A stretch of DNA of 64,000 bases from Candidatus Villigracilaceae bacterium (GTDB taxonomy: Bacteria; Chloroflexota; Anaerolineae; Anaerolineales; Villigracilaceae): positions 1-64,000 of the forward strand of contig JAPKMP010000014.1 of assembly GCA_026645935.1 (NCBI GenBank), read 5' to 3'. The stretch's first letter is position 1; each line of letters starts with the position of its first letter. The notes under the pieces were generated by a model that was not told where the DNA came from, searched no databases, and saw nothing but the letters and a program-made list of their open reading frames with translations. Shown here in pieces: positions 7,555 to 15,731 of the stretch. The position numbers were made by a program, and so were the translations under genes.

Positions 7555-8211
7555 ATGACTGGTAACGGAATTCGCCTATCCACCCCCATAAGCGCGAGAC
7601 CGATACGAGCCTGCATGCCACTGGCTCGGTCGAAGCGCTGGGTCTCGATCCACGAAAGCGATGGAAGGCAACCGCTTGTCAACGTCTTTCTATCGCAGCC
7701 CGCATATACCCGCATCCTCATTCATTCGACCGGCGAATTGGACGATGAAGTAGGCGGTGCACTGGTTGGATTGTGGTGCATGGATCGTGATTCCGGCTCG
7801 CAGTTCGTGGTGGTCCAGCACATGCTTCCCGCCCGGCACACCCGGCAGGGTAGCGTCTACCTGACTTTCACGCAAGATACCATCGTAGATTTCCATGATG
7901 AGATCGATAGGAATTACAGTGGAAAGCGGATCGTCGGCTGGTATCACACCCATCCGCGCATGGGAATTTTCCTTTCCCATTTTGATACATTCCTCCACAA
8001 CAATTTCTTTCCTGAACCCTGGCAGGTGGCACTGGTGGTGGAGCCTCATAGTTCAGTTGCCGGATTTTTCATCCGCCAGGAAGGCGGACATCTTGACCCC
8101 TCTCGTTACTTCGGGTTTTACGAACTGAATGGAAACCTGGGCAGGAGCATGGTGAATTGGCGAAACCTGCTTGGCGACGAGCAGGAAGTGCAAGGAGTTG
8201 ATTATGAGTAG
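7555..8211 (+). CDS. JAMM (MPN+) metalloprotease, deubiquitinase-like
   Basis: A 218-residue JAB1/MPN-domain protein predicted to remove the ubiquitin-like modifier from targets, as Rpn11-type enzymes do. The JAMM zinc site is intact: E65 in DDEVGGALVG, H131-T-H133-P, and S141-x2-D144. The glycine-rich EVGGALVGLW strand matches the family. No signal peptide, so cytosolic. The start has no obvious ribosome site and follows the hairpin, suggesting low translation; the alternative Met21 would also keep the fold. Its stop overlaps the next ATG (ATGAGTAG), so the FHA gene is coupled. Confidence 0.92.
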   Translation: MTGNGIRLSTPISARPIRACMPLARSKRWVSIHESDGRQPLVNVFLSQPAYTRILIHSTGELDDEVGGALVGLWCMDRDSGSQFVVVQHMLPARHTRQGSVYLTFTQDTIVDFHDEIDRNYSGKRIVGWYHTHPRMGIFLSHFDTFLHNNFFPEPWQVALVVEPHSSVAGFFIRQEGGHLDPSRYFGFYELNGNLGRSMVNWRNLLGDEQEVQGVDYE

Positions 8212-9061
8212 AAGAATGCGAACCTATTTTTATGCAGTCCTCGGCGCTATCGGCGGTTTGATCGGTTGGCAGGTCAGCGACAACCTCGGGCTTTCAATCG
8301 TCGCAAATCTATACCTGAGCGAAGTTCTTGTCGGAGGATTGATCGGCCTGGTCATCGGCTTGTTCATCGGCATCACAGAAGGCTTGCTCACCCAAAACCT
8401 GGTGCAGGCGTCAAAGTCCGGTCTTTTTTGCGCGTTTCTTGGCGCTCTTGCTGGGGGCATCGGGTTGCCGCTCGGTGAATTCCTCTTTCAGGCAGTCGGT
8501 GCGGGCATCCTGGGCCGCGCACTCGGCTGGTCGGTCTTCGGGTTGATGCTCGGTCTCGCCGAAGGCATCACTGGCAAAAGTCAGGCGTGGAAGGGAATGT
8601 TGGGCGGTCTGATCGGAGGCGCACTCGGCGGTGTTTTGCTCGAAAGCGCGCACAACTGGCTTGCCGATCCGCTCACCGGCAAAGCTGCAGGTCTCGTATT
8701 TCTGGGCGCATCGGTCGGGGCATTTATTTCCCTCATCGTTGTACTGCTTGCGCGCGCCTGGCTCGAGGTCACTTCTGGCAAACTCAAAGGTACCGAGTTC
8801 ATCCTTGATAAATTTATGCGCTCCGGTCATCCTGCGGTCGCCATTGGGAGTTCTCCGCTCAAATCCGAGATTGTCCTGCCCGATCCCGACATCGCCCCGC
8901 AACATGCCATGTTGACGGGGGATGGCAGAAGCTTCACGCTGAAGGATATGAGTCTGGCGGGCACATACATTAACGGAAAAAAGATTCAGGCCACGCATCT
9001 CTCGAACGGGCAAAAGATACGCATGGGCAACACCGAGATGGTCTACCATGAAAAGAGGTAG
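8204..9061 (+). CDS. Polytopic membrane protein with C-terminal FHA domain
   Basis: A 285-residue protein starting at ATG 8204 (AAGGAG 6 nt upstream), overlapping the protease stop. Residues 8-186 hold Gly-rich hydrophobic helices (about six), and about 205-285 an FHA fold with IGSSPLKSEIVL, QHA (233-235) and GTYINGKK. FHA domains bind phosphothreonine, but two usual binding residues look changed: the Arg of the GR turn is Ser216, and the VSR-x-H motif reads IAPQH. So it may bind an unphosphorylated or different partner. It is in the operon and could localise the conjugation machinery to the membrane; this is inference. Confidence 0.85.
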   Translation: MSRRMRTYFYAVLGAIGGLIGWQVSDNLGLSIVANLYLSEVLVGGLIGLVIGLFIGITEGLLTQNLVQASKSGLFCAFLGALAGGIGLPLGEFLFQAVGAGILGRALGWSVFGLMLGLAEGITGKSQAWKGMLGGLIGGALGGVLLESAHNWLADPLTGKAAGLVFLGASVGAFISLIVVLLARAWLEVTSGKLKGTEFILDKFMRSGHPAVAIGSSPLKSEIVLPDPDIAPQHAMLTGDGRSFTLKDMSLAGTYINGKKIQATHLSNGQKIRMGNTEMVYHEKR

Positions 9062-9062
9062 C

Positions 9063-10202
9063 ATGAAGACGAATCCCCTTCGCCTCATTCTAAACTTTGT
9101 CCTTGCCGGGTTTCTTGCAATGTTCCTTACGCCGATGGCTTTCGCGCAGGACGATTTCCAGATCCGCATCACACAGGTGGACAACTCCAAATTCCCGAAT
9201 GTGACTGTCTATGTTTCGGTGACGAACTCCGCCGGTGAGCCGGTGGGTGTGGACCCCACGTCCATCCAAATTTCCGAGAACGGCGAGCCGATGCAATCGG
9301 TGGATATCCGCGGTGGCGGGGAAAGCGGGGAAGGCCAGGCAGACCCTCTGACCACCATGTTGGTGATCGACATCTCCGGCAGTATGGATAAAAACGGCAA
9401 ACTCGATGCCGCTAAAGACGCCGCCAAGGCCTACGTGACGCAAATGCGCGCAGGTGACCAGGCCGGGTTGATCACCTTCGATACCAAGACCTATTACGTC
9501 CAGCAGATCACGACCGATAACGCTGCGATGATCGCCGCCATTGATGGACTGGTCACCGGCGGCGATACCAGCATGTACGACGCCCTGATCGAAGCGGAAA
9601 CCGCGCTCGCAGGCATCGAAGGGCGCAAAGCCATCATCGTCCTCGCGGACGGACTGGATAACCACAGCGCTGCCATGCCCGACGACGTCATCGCGGCGAT
9701 CGGTCCGAGCGGGTTGACCATCTCCACAATCGGCTTTGGCGACCCCGGCACCACCGCCCAAGCTGGGCTGGATGAACCAGCCATGAAATTCCTGGCGGAA
9801 AAATCAGGCGGCATGTACAGTTTCGCCAACGACCCGCAGGCGTTGACGGCATTATATGAACAGTACGGCCGCGCTCTGCAAAGCGAATACGCCATTACTT
9901 ACGTTTCCCCGTCCACCCTGCGCGATGGCGTGAATCGTAATTTGACGGTGTCGATCTCGTCTGTCGGTGTCTCCACGGAAGGAAACTACAACCCGGGCGG
10001 CGTATTGCCGGAAGTGGCGCAAAGCTCGTGGACGTTGTTCGCCATGATCCTCGGCGGCCTGCTTCTGCTGTTGTTGATTCCCATCGTCATCTCACGCGGA
10101 GGCGATCTTTTCGGCGGTTTTAAAGGATTTAAACGTAAGGGAAGGATCAAGTTGTCTCAAACTGCAACCGGAAGCAGGAAACCACAAATCAAAATTAAAT
10201 AA
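9063..10202 (+). CDS. Exported VWA-domain protein with C-terminal membrane anchor
   Basis: A 379-residue protein; ATG 9063 is preferred over 9048 because AGAGG precedes it and the result is a classic signal peptide cut after AFA (residue 28). The VWA domain spans about 97-290 with the MIDAS motif D103-I-S105-G-S107, plus a Thr loop (GGDTSMYDAL). A TM helix at about 324-344 leaves a short basic tail ending RKPQIKIK, which resembles the E2 tail KSPVIKLK. Last gene of the operon, two nt after the FHA gene, followed by a terminator. VWA proteins mediate metal-dependent adhesion; its link with the ubiquitin-like pathway is by context only. Confidence 0.85.
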   Translation: MKTNPLRLILNFVLAGFLAMFLTPMAFAQDDFQIRITQVDNSKFPNVTVYVSVTNSAGEPVGVDPTSIQISENGEPMQSVDIRGGGESGEGQADPLTTMLVIDISGSMDKNGKLDAAKDAAKAYVTQMRAGDQAGLITFDTKTYYVQQITTDNAAMIAAIDGLVTGGDTSMYDALIEAETALAGIEGRKAIIVLADGLDNHSAAMPDDVIAAIGPSGLTISTIGFGDPGTTAQAGLDEPAMKFLAEKSGGMYSFANDPQALTALYEQYGRALQSEYAITYVSPSTLRDGVNRNLTVSISSVGVSTEGNYNPGGVLPEVAQSSWTLFAMILGGLLLLLLIPIVISRGGDLFGGFKGFKRKGRIKLSQTATGSRKPQIKIK

Positions 10203-10203
10203 G

Positions 10204-10237
10204 AAAAAGCGGCGCACATTTCTGTGCGCCGCTTTTT
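10204..10237 (+). terminator. Strong terminator ending the ubiquitin-like operon
   Basis: AAAAAGCGGCGCACA, loop TTTC, TGTGCGCCGCTTTTT: a 15-bp perfect stem with T run directly after the VWA stop. The A run on the other side makes it usable for lexA from the opposite strand as well. Confidence 0.95.
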
Positions 10238-10281
10238 GATTAATAAATCTCAGGGATGTTGGGTTCGGAGTCTTGAAGTTT

Positions 10282-10953
10282 CTAGTTTTGCCGTTCCATC
10301 CTGCGGATGACCATGACGACTTTGCCTTTGATGTCCAGCGCTTCGTTCTTTTTGACCAGGATTGGTTTGAAAGCGGGGTTCGCGGGCTGGAGTCGATAGC
10401 CATCCTTCTCCTTGTAATAATATTTGAGCGTGGTCTCACTGCGTTCGGGAAGCCAGACCGCCACCATCTCGCCATTGCGGGCGTCCTGCACAGATTTTAG
10501 GATGACAATGTCGCCATCGTTGATCATGGCGTCGATCATCGAGTCACCTTGAACCTGCAGGGCAAAGAGGTCTTTTCCTTTTTCCCGCGCGGGCATCAGG
10601 GACATGGCGATCTCAACCGAATCTTCAGGTGTAAAAGGGGATTCCGAGGGTACAAGGATGGGCTCACCAGCCTGAATGACGCCCATGAGCGGGACACGAA
10701 GCATATCACCGAGAGGATTATTATCGCCAGTGAGTCTCATCCCTCTCGAAATCTTACGGTCGCGTTCGAGCAAACCCTCCTTTTCGAGCTGGTCGAGGTA
10801 GTAATTCACCACTGAAGTGGAGGATATATCGCAGTTTTCCCCGATCTCACGAATGGAAGGGGGGTGCTTGTGCTCGCGTTGATAGGACGCGATAAAATCC
10901 AAAATTTTCCTGTGGCGATCCCCGATTCCTTTGCTTTTTCGAACCATCATCAT
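10282..10953 (-). CDS. lexA: LexA SOS repressor
   Basis: A 223-residue LexA that represses DNA-damage genes until RecA-stimulated self-cleavage. Residues 8-70 are the winged helix (PPSIREIGENCDISSTSVVNYYL). The cleavage bond is A95-G96 (VIQAGEP), and the Ser/Lys dyad is S138 (GDSMIDA) and K177. GGAGG lies 6 nt before the ATG. The gene is alone, with an SOS box in its own promoter, so it should be autoregulated. Convergent with the ubiquitin-like operon. Confidence 0.96.
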   Translation of the reverse strand: MMMVRKSKGIGDRHRKILDFIASYQREHKHPPSIREIGENCDISSTSVVNYYLDQLEKEGLLERDRKISRGMRLTGDNNPLGDMLRVPLMGVIQAGEPILVPSESPFTPEDSVEIAMSLMPAREKGKDLFALQVQGDSMIDAMINDGDIVILKSVQDARNGEMVAVWLPERSETTLKYYYKEKDGYRLQPANPAFKPILVKKNEALDIKGKVVMVIRRMERQN

Positions 10954-11019
10954 ATCGAGCCTCCTGCCAGTGGGCTGGCGCGGGTTATGAGCATTCTTCG
11001 CTCATTTGTGCTAGTTATA

Positions 11020-11048
11020 ATGATACTCGAACGCCTGTTCTGTGTCAA
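11020..11048 (-). promoter_or_regulatory. lexA promoter with SOS box
   Basis: On the minus strand, -35 TTGACA (11043-11048) and -10 TATCAT (11020-11025) are separated by exactly 17 nt. The spacer contains GAACAGGCGTTC (11029-11040), matching the Gram-positive-type SOS box GAAC-N4-GTTC. LexA bound here would block its own promoter. Confidence 0.92.
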
Positions 11049-11072
11049 GGATTTTCGGGGGGAAATTTTGAA

Positions 11073-12059
11073 TCACACCCAGGTCCGCCCGCGCATCCAA
11101 ATGTACATCCCAATCGGCAAGCCCAGGAGAATGATCATGGTAACCGTAAATGCCTGCTGGCTCGTCCAGCTCATCAGATTGGCAATTGGTTCGAAGAAGT
11201 TCATGCCGAAGAAACCGGTAATGAAGGTGATCGGCATGAAGAACGTCGTAATCACGGTCAATACCTTCATGATCTCATTCATGCGGTTGTTTGTCACGGA
11301 GAGATAAGTATCCAGCGCGCCTGTGACCAGGTCCCGCAGGCTCTCGTTCAGGTCGTGCAGTCGGACGAGGTGGTCGTAGATATCACGGAAGAACACCCGG
11401 TCGCGGGGGTCAATCACACGGTAATCGTCGCGGGCGAGTTTGTTCAGCACCTCACGCTGGGGGAGCAGGATCCGCCTCATCGTGAGCAGGATGCGTTTGA
11501 GGGCGAAGATCTGCTCGAGGATTTCAGGATGAGGCTTATCAAAGACTCTATCCTCGATTTGATCTACTTGCGCGTCGATATCCTCGATAAGCGGCATGTA
11601 GCTCATTACGAGCGCGTCTACAATCCGATACAGTAAATGATCGGCGCCATCTTGCACGTGGCGGATGTCGCGCTGGCAGGCGATCCAGGTGTCTTCGACG
11701 GCTGTCAGCAATTGATCATGGAACGTGATGACATAGTTCTGACCGAGAAAAATATCCAACTCGTCGATCTCGGCGTCGAACACCCCGTTTTCCTGCCGGT
11801 AGTTCAGGATGCTTAGGACGATGTAGAGATAGTCGCCCCAATCATCCACTTTCGGTGTGTGGGTTTCCTGCAGGGCGTCATCGATGGCGAGGGGATGGAA
11901 ACCGAAACTGCGCAGGATGGGCTCCGCATCCTCCTCCGGTTCGCCGATAAAGTCCACCCACAACATCCCCCTCCGGTCGCGGATGAGGCGGGGGAATTCC
12001 AAAGGGGGGATATTGGTTCGGATGGGTTGTCCGGGCTTGTAGTAAAGGGAGCGAATCAC
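11073..12059 (-). CDS. corA: CorA-type magnesium/cobalt transporter
   Basis: A 328-residue cation channel of the cytoplasmic membrane. The signature GMN motif (TGFFGMNFFEP) caps the first of two C-terminal TM helices, followed by the second (AFTVTMIILLGLPIGMYIWM); the N-terminal two thirds is the cytosolic funnel. I moved the start to GTG 12059, which has CCTCC/GGAGG 5 nt upstream; the longer frame (TTG 12101) would place that ribosome site inside the gene. It lies between lexA and a divergent operon. Confidence 0.94.
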   Translation of the reverse strand: MIRSLYYKPGQPIRTNIPPLEFPRLIRDRRGMLWVDFIGEPEEDAEPILRSFGFHPLAIDDALQETHTPKVDDWGDYLYIVLSILNYRQENGVFDAEIDELDIFLGQNYVITFHDQLLTAVEDTWIACQRDIRHVQDGADHLLYRIVDALVMSYMPLIEDIDAQVDQIEDRVFDKPHPEILEQIFALKRILLTMRRILLPQREVLNKLARDDYRVIDPRDRVFFRDIYDHLVRLHDLNESLRDLVTGALDTYLSVTNNRMNEIMKVLTVITTFFMPITFITGFFGMNFFEPIANLMSWTSQQAFTVTMIILLGLPIGMYIWMRGRTWV

Positions 12060-12138
12060 TGATACCTCCGGGGATATTGGGAATTTTAATAAGGAAATCA
12101 ATAATATTGAAGTTGATATTGATATTCCTTATTTGTAC

Positions 12139-12166
12139 TTGACAAATAGTAAATAATAGGTATAAT
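12139..12166 (+). promoter_or_regulatory. Promoter of the DUF2089/DUF4097/MFS operon
   Basis: TTGACA at 12139-12144 and TATAAT at 12161-12166 with a 16-nt spacer form a near-perfect housekeeping promoter in an AT-rich region. It gives a leader of about 105 nt before the ATG at 12281. Tandem TATTGATAT-like repeats lie just upstream (12100-12130). Confidence 0.88.
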
Positions 12167-12280
12167 TTTATTAGGATTTGAGAGATATAAATTGATTTTT
12201 CACAAATCCAGCTTAAAAATTCTTCATTTTCTGTTGAAATTTTGCTTTTTCAAGCTAATTATATATCGGAGAGACCCATT

Positions 12281-12667
12281 ATGCGACCCGCTCCATCACG
12301 TTGCCCGATCTGCCAGTCTGAAATGGAAGTTGTCCGCCTGCACTGCTCCAGTTGCGACACCTCTATCGAGGGTCAGTTCGCGATGGGGCAATTTTCTAAT
12401 TTGTCTCCCGACCAGGTGGAATTCGTGATCTCATTCGTGCGCTGCGAAGGCAAGATCAACCGCATGGAGCAGGAAGAGCGCTGGGGGTCGTATCCCACCA
12501 TCCGCAACCGCCTGCATGAAGTGATCCGTAAACTCGGCTTCGAACCCGGTAAAGACGAACTGCCGGATGTGGATGATGATACCCGCAGGGATGTCATTGC
12601 CGAACTCGAAGCCGGGAAGATTACAGCCGATCAAGCCATGCGCATCCTGCGCGGCGAGGAGGAATAA
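12281..12667 (+). CDS. DUF2089 family protein
   Basis: A 128-residue cytosolic protein with an N-terminal zinc knuckle (CPICQSEMEVVRLHCSSC, C8..C11..C22..C25 by count), a middle helical HTH-like region (LSPDQVEFVISFVRCEGKINRMEQ), and a short C-terminal helical motif VIAELEAGKITADQAMRIL. DUF2089 proteins are often taken as regulators; function is not established. ATG 12281 follows GGAGAG. It is first in an operon whose three other non-transporter genes share the same short motif, so it may control envelope or export functions. Confidence 0.8.
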   Translation: MRPAPSRCPICQSEMEVVRLHCSSCDTSIEGQFAMGQFSNLSPDQVEFVISFVRCEGKINRMEQEERWGSYPTIRNRLHEVIRKLGFEPGKDELPDVDDDTRRDVIAELEAGKITADQAMRILRGEEE

Positions 12668-12670
12668 GTC

Positions 12671-13768
12671 ATGTCCAAGACAATCAATGCGGGAAGAACG
12701 CCCAAGATTGAGATCGAGTCCATCGGCGGCGACCTCAGTCTCGTAGGTTGGGAAGGGGACGACATCCTTCTCAAAGCCGATGACGATGAAATGCGCGTCA
12801 GCCAGGACGGAGACTTTGTGCAGGTATCATGCGATGACGATCTTTCGATACGTGTGCCGAAAGGCGCGAACGTGAAGATCTCCAATATTGGCGGCGACGC
12901 TTCGATCCGCGGCGTGATGGGCGGGATCGAATTGATCAGTGCCAACGGCGACCTTTCGATGCGGGACGTGAATTCCGTGACCATCGAAACGGTTCACGCG
13001 GACTTCAGCCTGCGCGGTGCGAAAGGGAGTTTGTCCATCAGGAAAGCGGATTCGGACGTTTCCATCCGCGATGTGGATGGGAATGTAACCCTCGACTCAA
13101 TTTCTGACGACCTTGCCCTGCGCGATGTGCGCGGCAATGTGACCGCCAATGTGGGCGAAGATGTCGTGATGTATCTGAATCCCCGTCCTGGCAATTCGTA
13201 TAACGTCAATGCCGGGGACGATATCCTGCTAGTGATGCCCCCGAGGGCGAACGCCGTACTTTCGATGAGCGGTGACGAAATCCATATGGATTGGGACGGC
13301 GTTGAAAACGTCGACGACTCCACCAATCGAAGCGTTACGCTTGGTGACGGTTCGGCGCAGATCAATCTCAGCGCGGGCGGCGACATCCGCGTCTCGAACC
13401 GGTCGGATGCGGGCGACTCGGCGGAGGATTTCGGCAATTTCGCCGGGATGGGCATGGACTGGTCCGGCTTTGGCGAACGCATCTCCCGCCGCGTGGAGCA
13501 GGCGACCGAACGGGCTCAGCGCAAGATCGAAGCGGCAAACCGGCGCATCGAACAGAAAGTCCGTGCGGCGGAAAAGCGCGGCCGTGGAAAAGTTGCTCTT
13601 GGCATTGGTCGTTGGAATTGGGATTTTTCGCCCAAGGGCGTTCCAGTTCCGCCCAAGGCGCCGGTTTCAGATGAAGAGCGCCTGGCAATCCTGAAGATGC
13701 TTCAGGATAAGAAGATCACCGCGGAAGAAGCGGAAAAACTTTTAGCGGCATTGGAAGGAGGCTCGTAA
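12671..13768 (+). CDS. DUF4097-type beta-repeat protein with C-terminal LiaX/YvlB-like motif
   Basis: A 365-residue protein dominated by repeated short beta strands with a D-x-S-(I/L/M)-R periodicity (GGDASIRGV, NGDLSMRDV, HADFSLRGA, DSDVSIRDV), typical of DUF4097 beta-helix/adhesin-like domains (about residues 8-230). A charged coiled segment (270-310) follows, then a C-terminal helical motif ERLAILKMLQDKKITAEEAEKLL (about 336-358). No signal peptide. Three nt after the DUF2089 gene, and its stop overlaps the next start. Function unknown; related proteins sit with envelope-stress (LiaX/YvlB) systems. Confidence 0.8.
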   Translation: MSKTINAGRTPKIEIESIGGDLSLVGWEGDDILLKADDDEMRVSQDGDFVQVSCDDDLSIRVPKGANVKISNIGGDASIRGVMGGIELISANGDLSMRDVNSVTIETVHADFSLRGAKGSLSIRKADSDVSIRDVDGNVTLDSISDDLALRDVRGNVTANVGEDVVMYLNPRPGNSYNVNAGDDILLVMPPRANAVLSMSGDEIHMDWDGVENVDDSTNRSVTLGDGSAQINLSAGGDIRVSNRSDAGDSAEDFGNFAGMGMDWSGFGERISRRVEQATERAQRKIEAANRRIEQKVRAAEKRGRGKVALGIGRWNWDFSPKGVPVPPKAPVSDEERLAILKMLQDKKITAEEAEKLLAALEGGS

Positions 13769-14406
13769 TGTCTTCTGAAGAGCGCAGGAAAATTCTTCAA
13801 ATGGTTGCGGATGGAAAGATCAGCGCGGAAGAGGCGGCGACGCTGATGCGCGCGCTCGACGAACCGGGGGAGGAATCAGATTCGACGGAACCGGAGGTCA
13901 TCGAGGTCGGACCCGTGACCGGCGGGGAAAGAAGCGATGCTCCTGAGATCGACGAAGTCCGCATGAGAGCGCATCGTTTTTCCGGAGCCTTCCTCTGGAT
14001 CGGCGTCTTGTTGACCGTCTTCATTGCCTGGTGGATGTTCAGCGTCCAGCAAAACTCCGGGTTGAATTTCTGGTTTTATTGCCTGGGCATGCTGCTTACG
14101 CTCGGCATCATGTTGATCGCGCTTGGCGCGGGAAGCCGCACATCGAGGTGGCTGTATGTGAATGTGGACCGGACCCGCTCGAAAGACCAGGATGGTCCTC
14201 GTAGAATTTCGCTGGCGTTTCCGCTGCCATTGGGTTTTGCGGCATGGTTCATCCGCACATTCGGCAGCCGCATCGAAGGTTTGAAGAATACGAATGTGGA
14301 CGATGTGGTGACGGCGATCTCGCTGGCGAAGAATGTTAGAGACCCGCTGATCGTGCATGTGGATGACTCGGACAGCGGCGAGCATGTGCAGGTCTTTATA
14401 GGATAA
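13768..14406 (+). CDS. Two-TM membrane protein with N-terminal LiaX/YvlB-like motif
   Basis: A 212-residue protein. Residues 4-30 carry the operon's shared motif (ERRKILQMVADGKISAEEAATLM), then an acidic linker (31-63), two TM helices (about 72-92 and 101-121), and a soluble C-terminal region ending in a ferredoxin-like pattern (DPLIVHVDDSDSGEHVQVFIG). That ending resembles the tail of the protein at 15732 (TDEEDGEHVEIFVE). TAATG overlap with the preceding gene indicates coupling. I do not recognise a named family. Confidence 0.7.
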   Translation: MSSEERRKILQMVADGKISAEEAATLMRALDEPGEESDSTEPEVIEVGPVTGGERSDAPEIDEVRMRAHRFSGAFLWIGVLLTVFIAWWMFSVQQNSGLNFWFYCLGMLLTLGIMLIALGAGSRTSRWLYVNVDRTRSKDQDGPRRISLAFPLPLGFAAWFIRTFGSRIEGLKNTNVDDVVTAISLAKNVRDPLIVHVDDSDSGEHVQVFIG

Positions 14407-14408
14407 AA

Positions 14409-15692
14409 ATGGAAACCATCAAGAAACAACCTTTACTAAGCGGTTTGTTGATCCTGTTCCTGACGGCGATGATCTTTGCGAACATCGGCGGGAACATGTA
14501 CGACGGTTTGTTGCCGTTGTACTTGAAGGAACTGAGCGCGGACATTACGCAGATCGGTCTGTTCTTTACGCTGGCGCAGATCGTGCCTTTGTTTTTGCAG
14601 ATCCTTGGCGGCTGGGTGTCGGATTCGCTGGGTCGCTTGCGCGCCATCGCCATTGGCAGCGTCTTTGGCACGCTTGGGTTCATCCCGATGGTCCTTGCCG
14701 ATACATGGCAGTGGCTGCTTCTTGCAACGGCATTCGGCGCGGTTGCACGTTCCCTGGTCGGACCGAGCTTCGATGCTTTTATCGCCGAACATTCCAGTGA
14801 GCAGAATCGCGGCAAAGTATACGGCATCTCGCAGGCGATCTTTATGGTTGTAACGGTTGTCGGTCCTCCCCTTGGGGGTTGGCTGACCGGCACATACGGT
14901 TTCAAGTTCATGCTGTTCGTGGCGGGCGTCTTTTATTTCATAGCTATGATCATGCGCTTGAGCATGGCGCGTGAAGCGGCAAGGACTCAAAAGGCGAACG
15001 GCGAGCACAAGAAATTATCTTTCACGAGCCTGAAGAGTAACCTCGGTTCGATGGTCGGATTGGTCTTTTCAGGCGGCTTGATCACATGGATGTTGATCAC
15101 CGATGGTTTGCGCGATGTTTCCTTTCAATTTTCGGGAAACCTCTTCCCGGTGTTTATGCAGGAATCCGGCGGTTTGACCTACCAGCAGATCGGCTGGGTG
15201 ACATCGATGTTTGGCATCTTTATGATGTTGAGCACCTTCCCCGGCGGCTGGTTGTCGGACAAGGCAGGGGAGAGGATTTGCATCGCTCTTGGAATGGGGC
15301 TGCTTTCTGCAGCTTTGTTCATCCTGATCAGTATCCCGCAAGGCGCGCAATATCAATGGCTGTTCTTTGTTGGCTGGGCAGTGGCTGGATTGGGCGCGGG
15401 AATTTCCGGTCCCGCATATCAATCGTTGATCAGCAAGGCGGTGCCGAAAGACCTGCGCGGATTGGCGTTTGGGTTATTCAGCACCAGTCTGGGAATCCTC
15501 TCGCTCCCGGCACCATGGATCGGTGCGCAATTGTGGCATAACTTCGGTCCGACCGCACCTTTCAAGATCACAGCATTCGTCCTACTGCTTTCGGTCATTC
15601 CGATCTGGTTGAAGTTCAAACTCCCCAGGACGGCTGAAAAATCCGAAACAGACTCGCCAGGGGAAGATAACGTCGCCATCGCGGCGGGATAG
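14409..15692 (+). CDS. MFS transporter
   Basis: A 427-residue major facilitator with about 12 hydrophobic helices and the MFS motif A-like loop GGWVSDSLGRLRAIAIGS between TM2 and TM3, echoed in the second half by GGWLSDKAGERICIALGM. It begins 2 nt after the preceding gene and belongs to the same operon, so it is probably an exporter controlled with the motif-bearing proteins. Substrate cannot be read from sequence. The ending is a short cytosolic acidic tail. Confidence 0.88.
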   Translation: METIKKQPLLSGLLILFLTAMIFANIGGNMYDGLLPLYLKELSADITQIGLFFTLAQIVPLFLQILGGWVSDSLGRLRAIAIGSVFGTLGFIPMVLADTWQWLLLATAFGAVARSLVGPSFDAFIAEHSSEQNRGKVYGISQAIFMVVTVVGPPLGGWLTGTYGFKFMLFVAGVFYFIAMIMRLSMAREAARTQKANGEHKKLSFTSLKSNLGSMVGLVFSGGLITWMLITDGLRDVSFQFSGNLFPVFMQESGGLTYQQIGWVTSMFGIFMMLSTFPGGWLSDKAGERICIALGMGLLSAALFILISIPQGAQYQWLFFVGWAVAGLGAGISGPAYQSLISKAVPKDLRGLAFGLFSTSLGILSLPAPWIGAQLWHNFGPTAPFKITAFVLLLSVIPIWLKFKLPRTAEKSETDSPGEDNVAIAAG

Positions 15693-15731
15693 GAAAAACA
15701 CCAGGCTCGAACGGCGAAAGGAGAAATGGTT

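Noticed and set aside
3735-10240. Calling the operon a known anti-phage Bil or Bub system
   Set aside because: It has a RING, YukD-like modifier, FHA and VWA proteins and no defence genes nearby; those systems differ in gene content and there is no evidence of a defence function.
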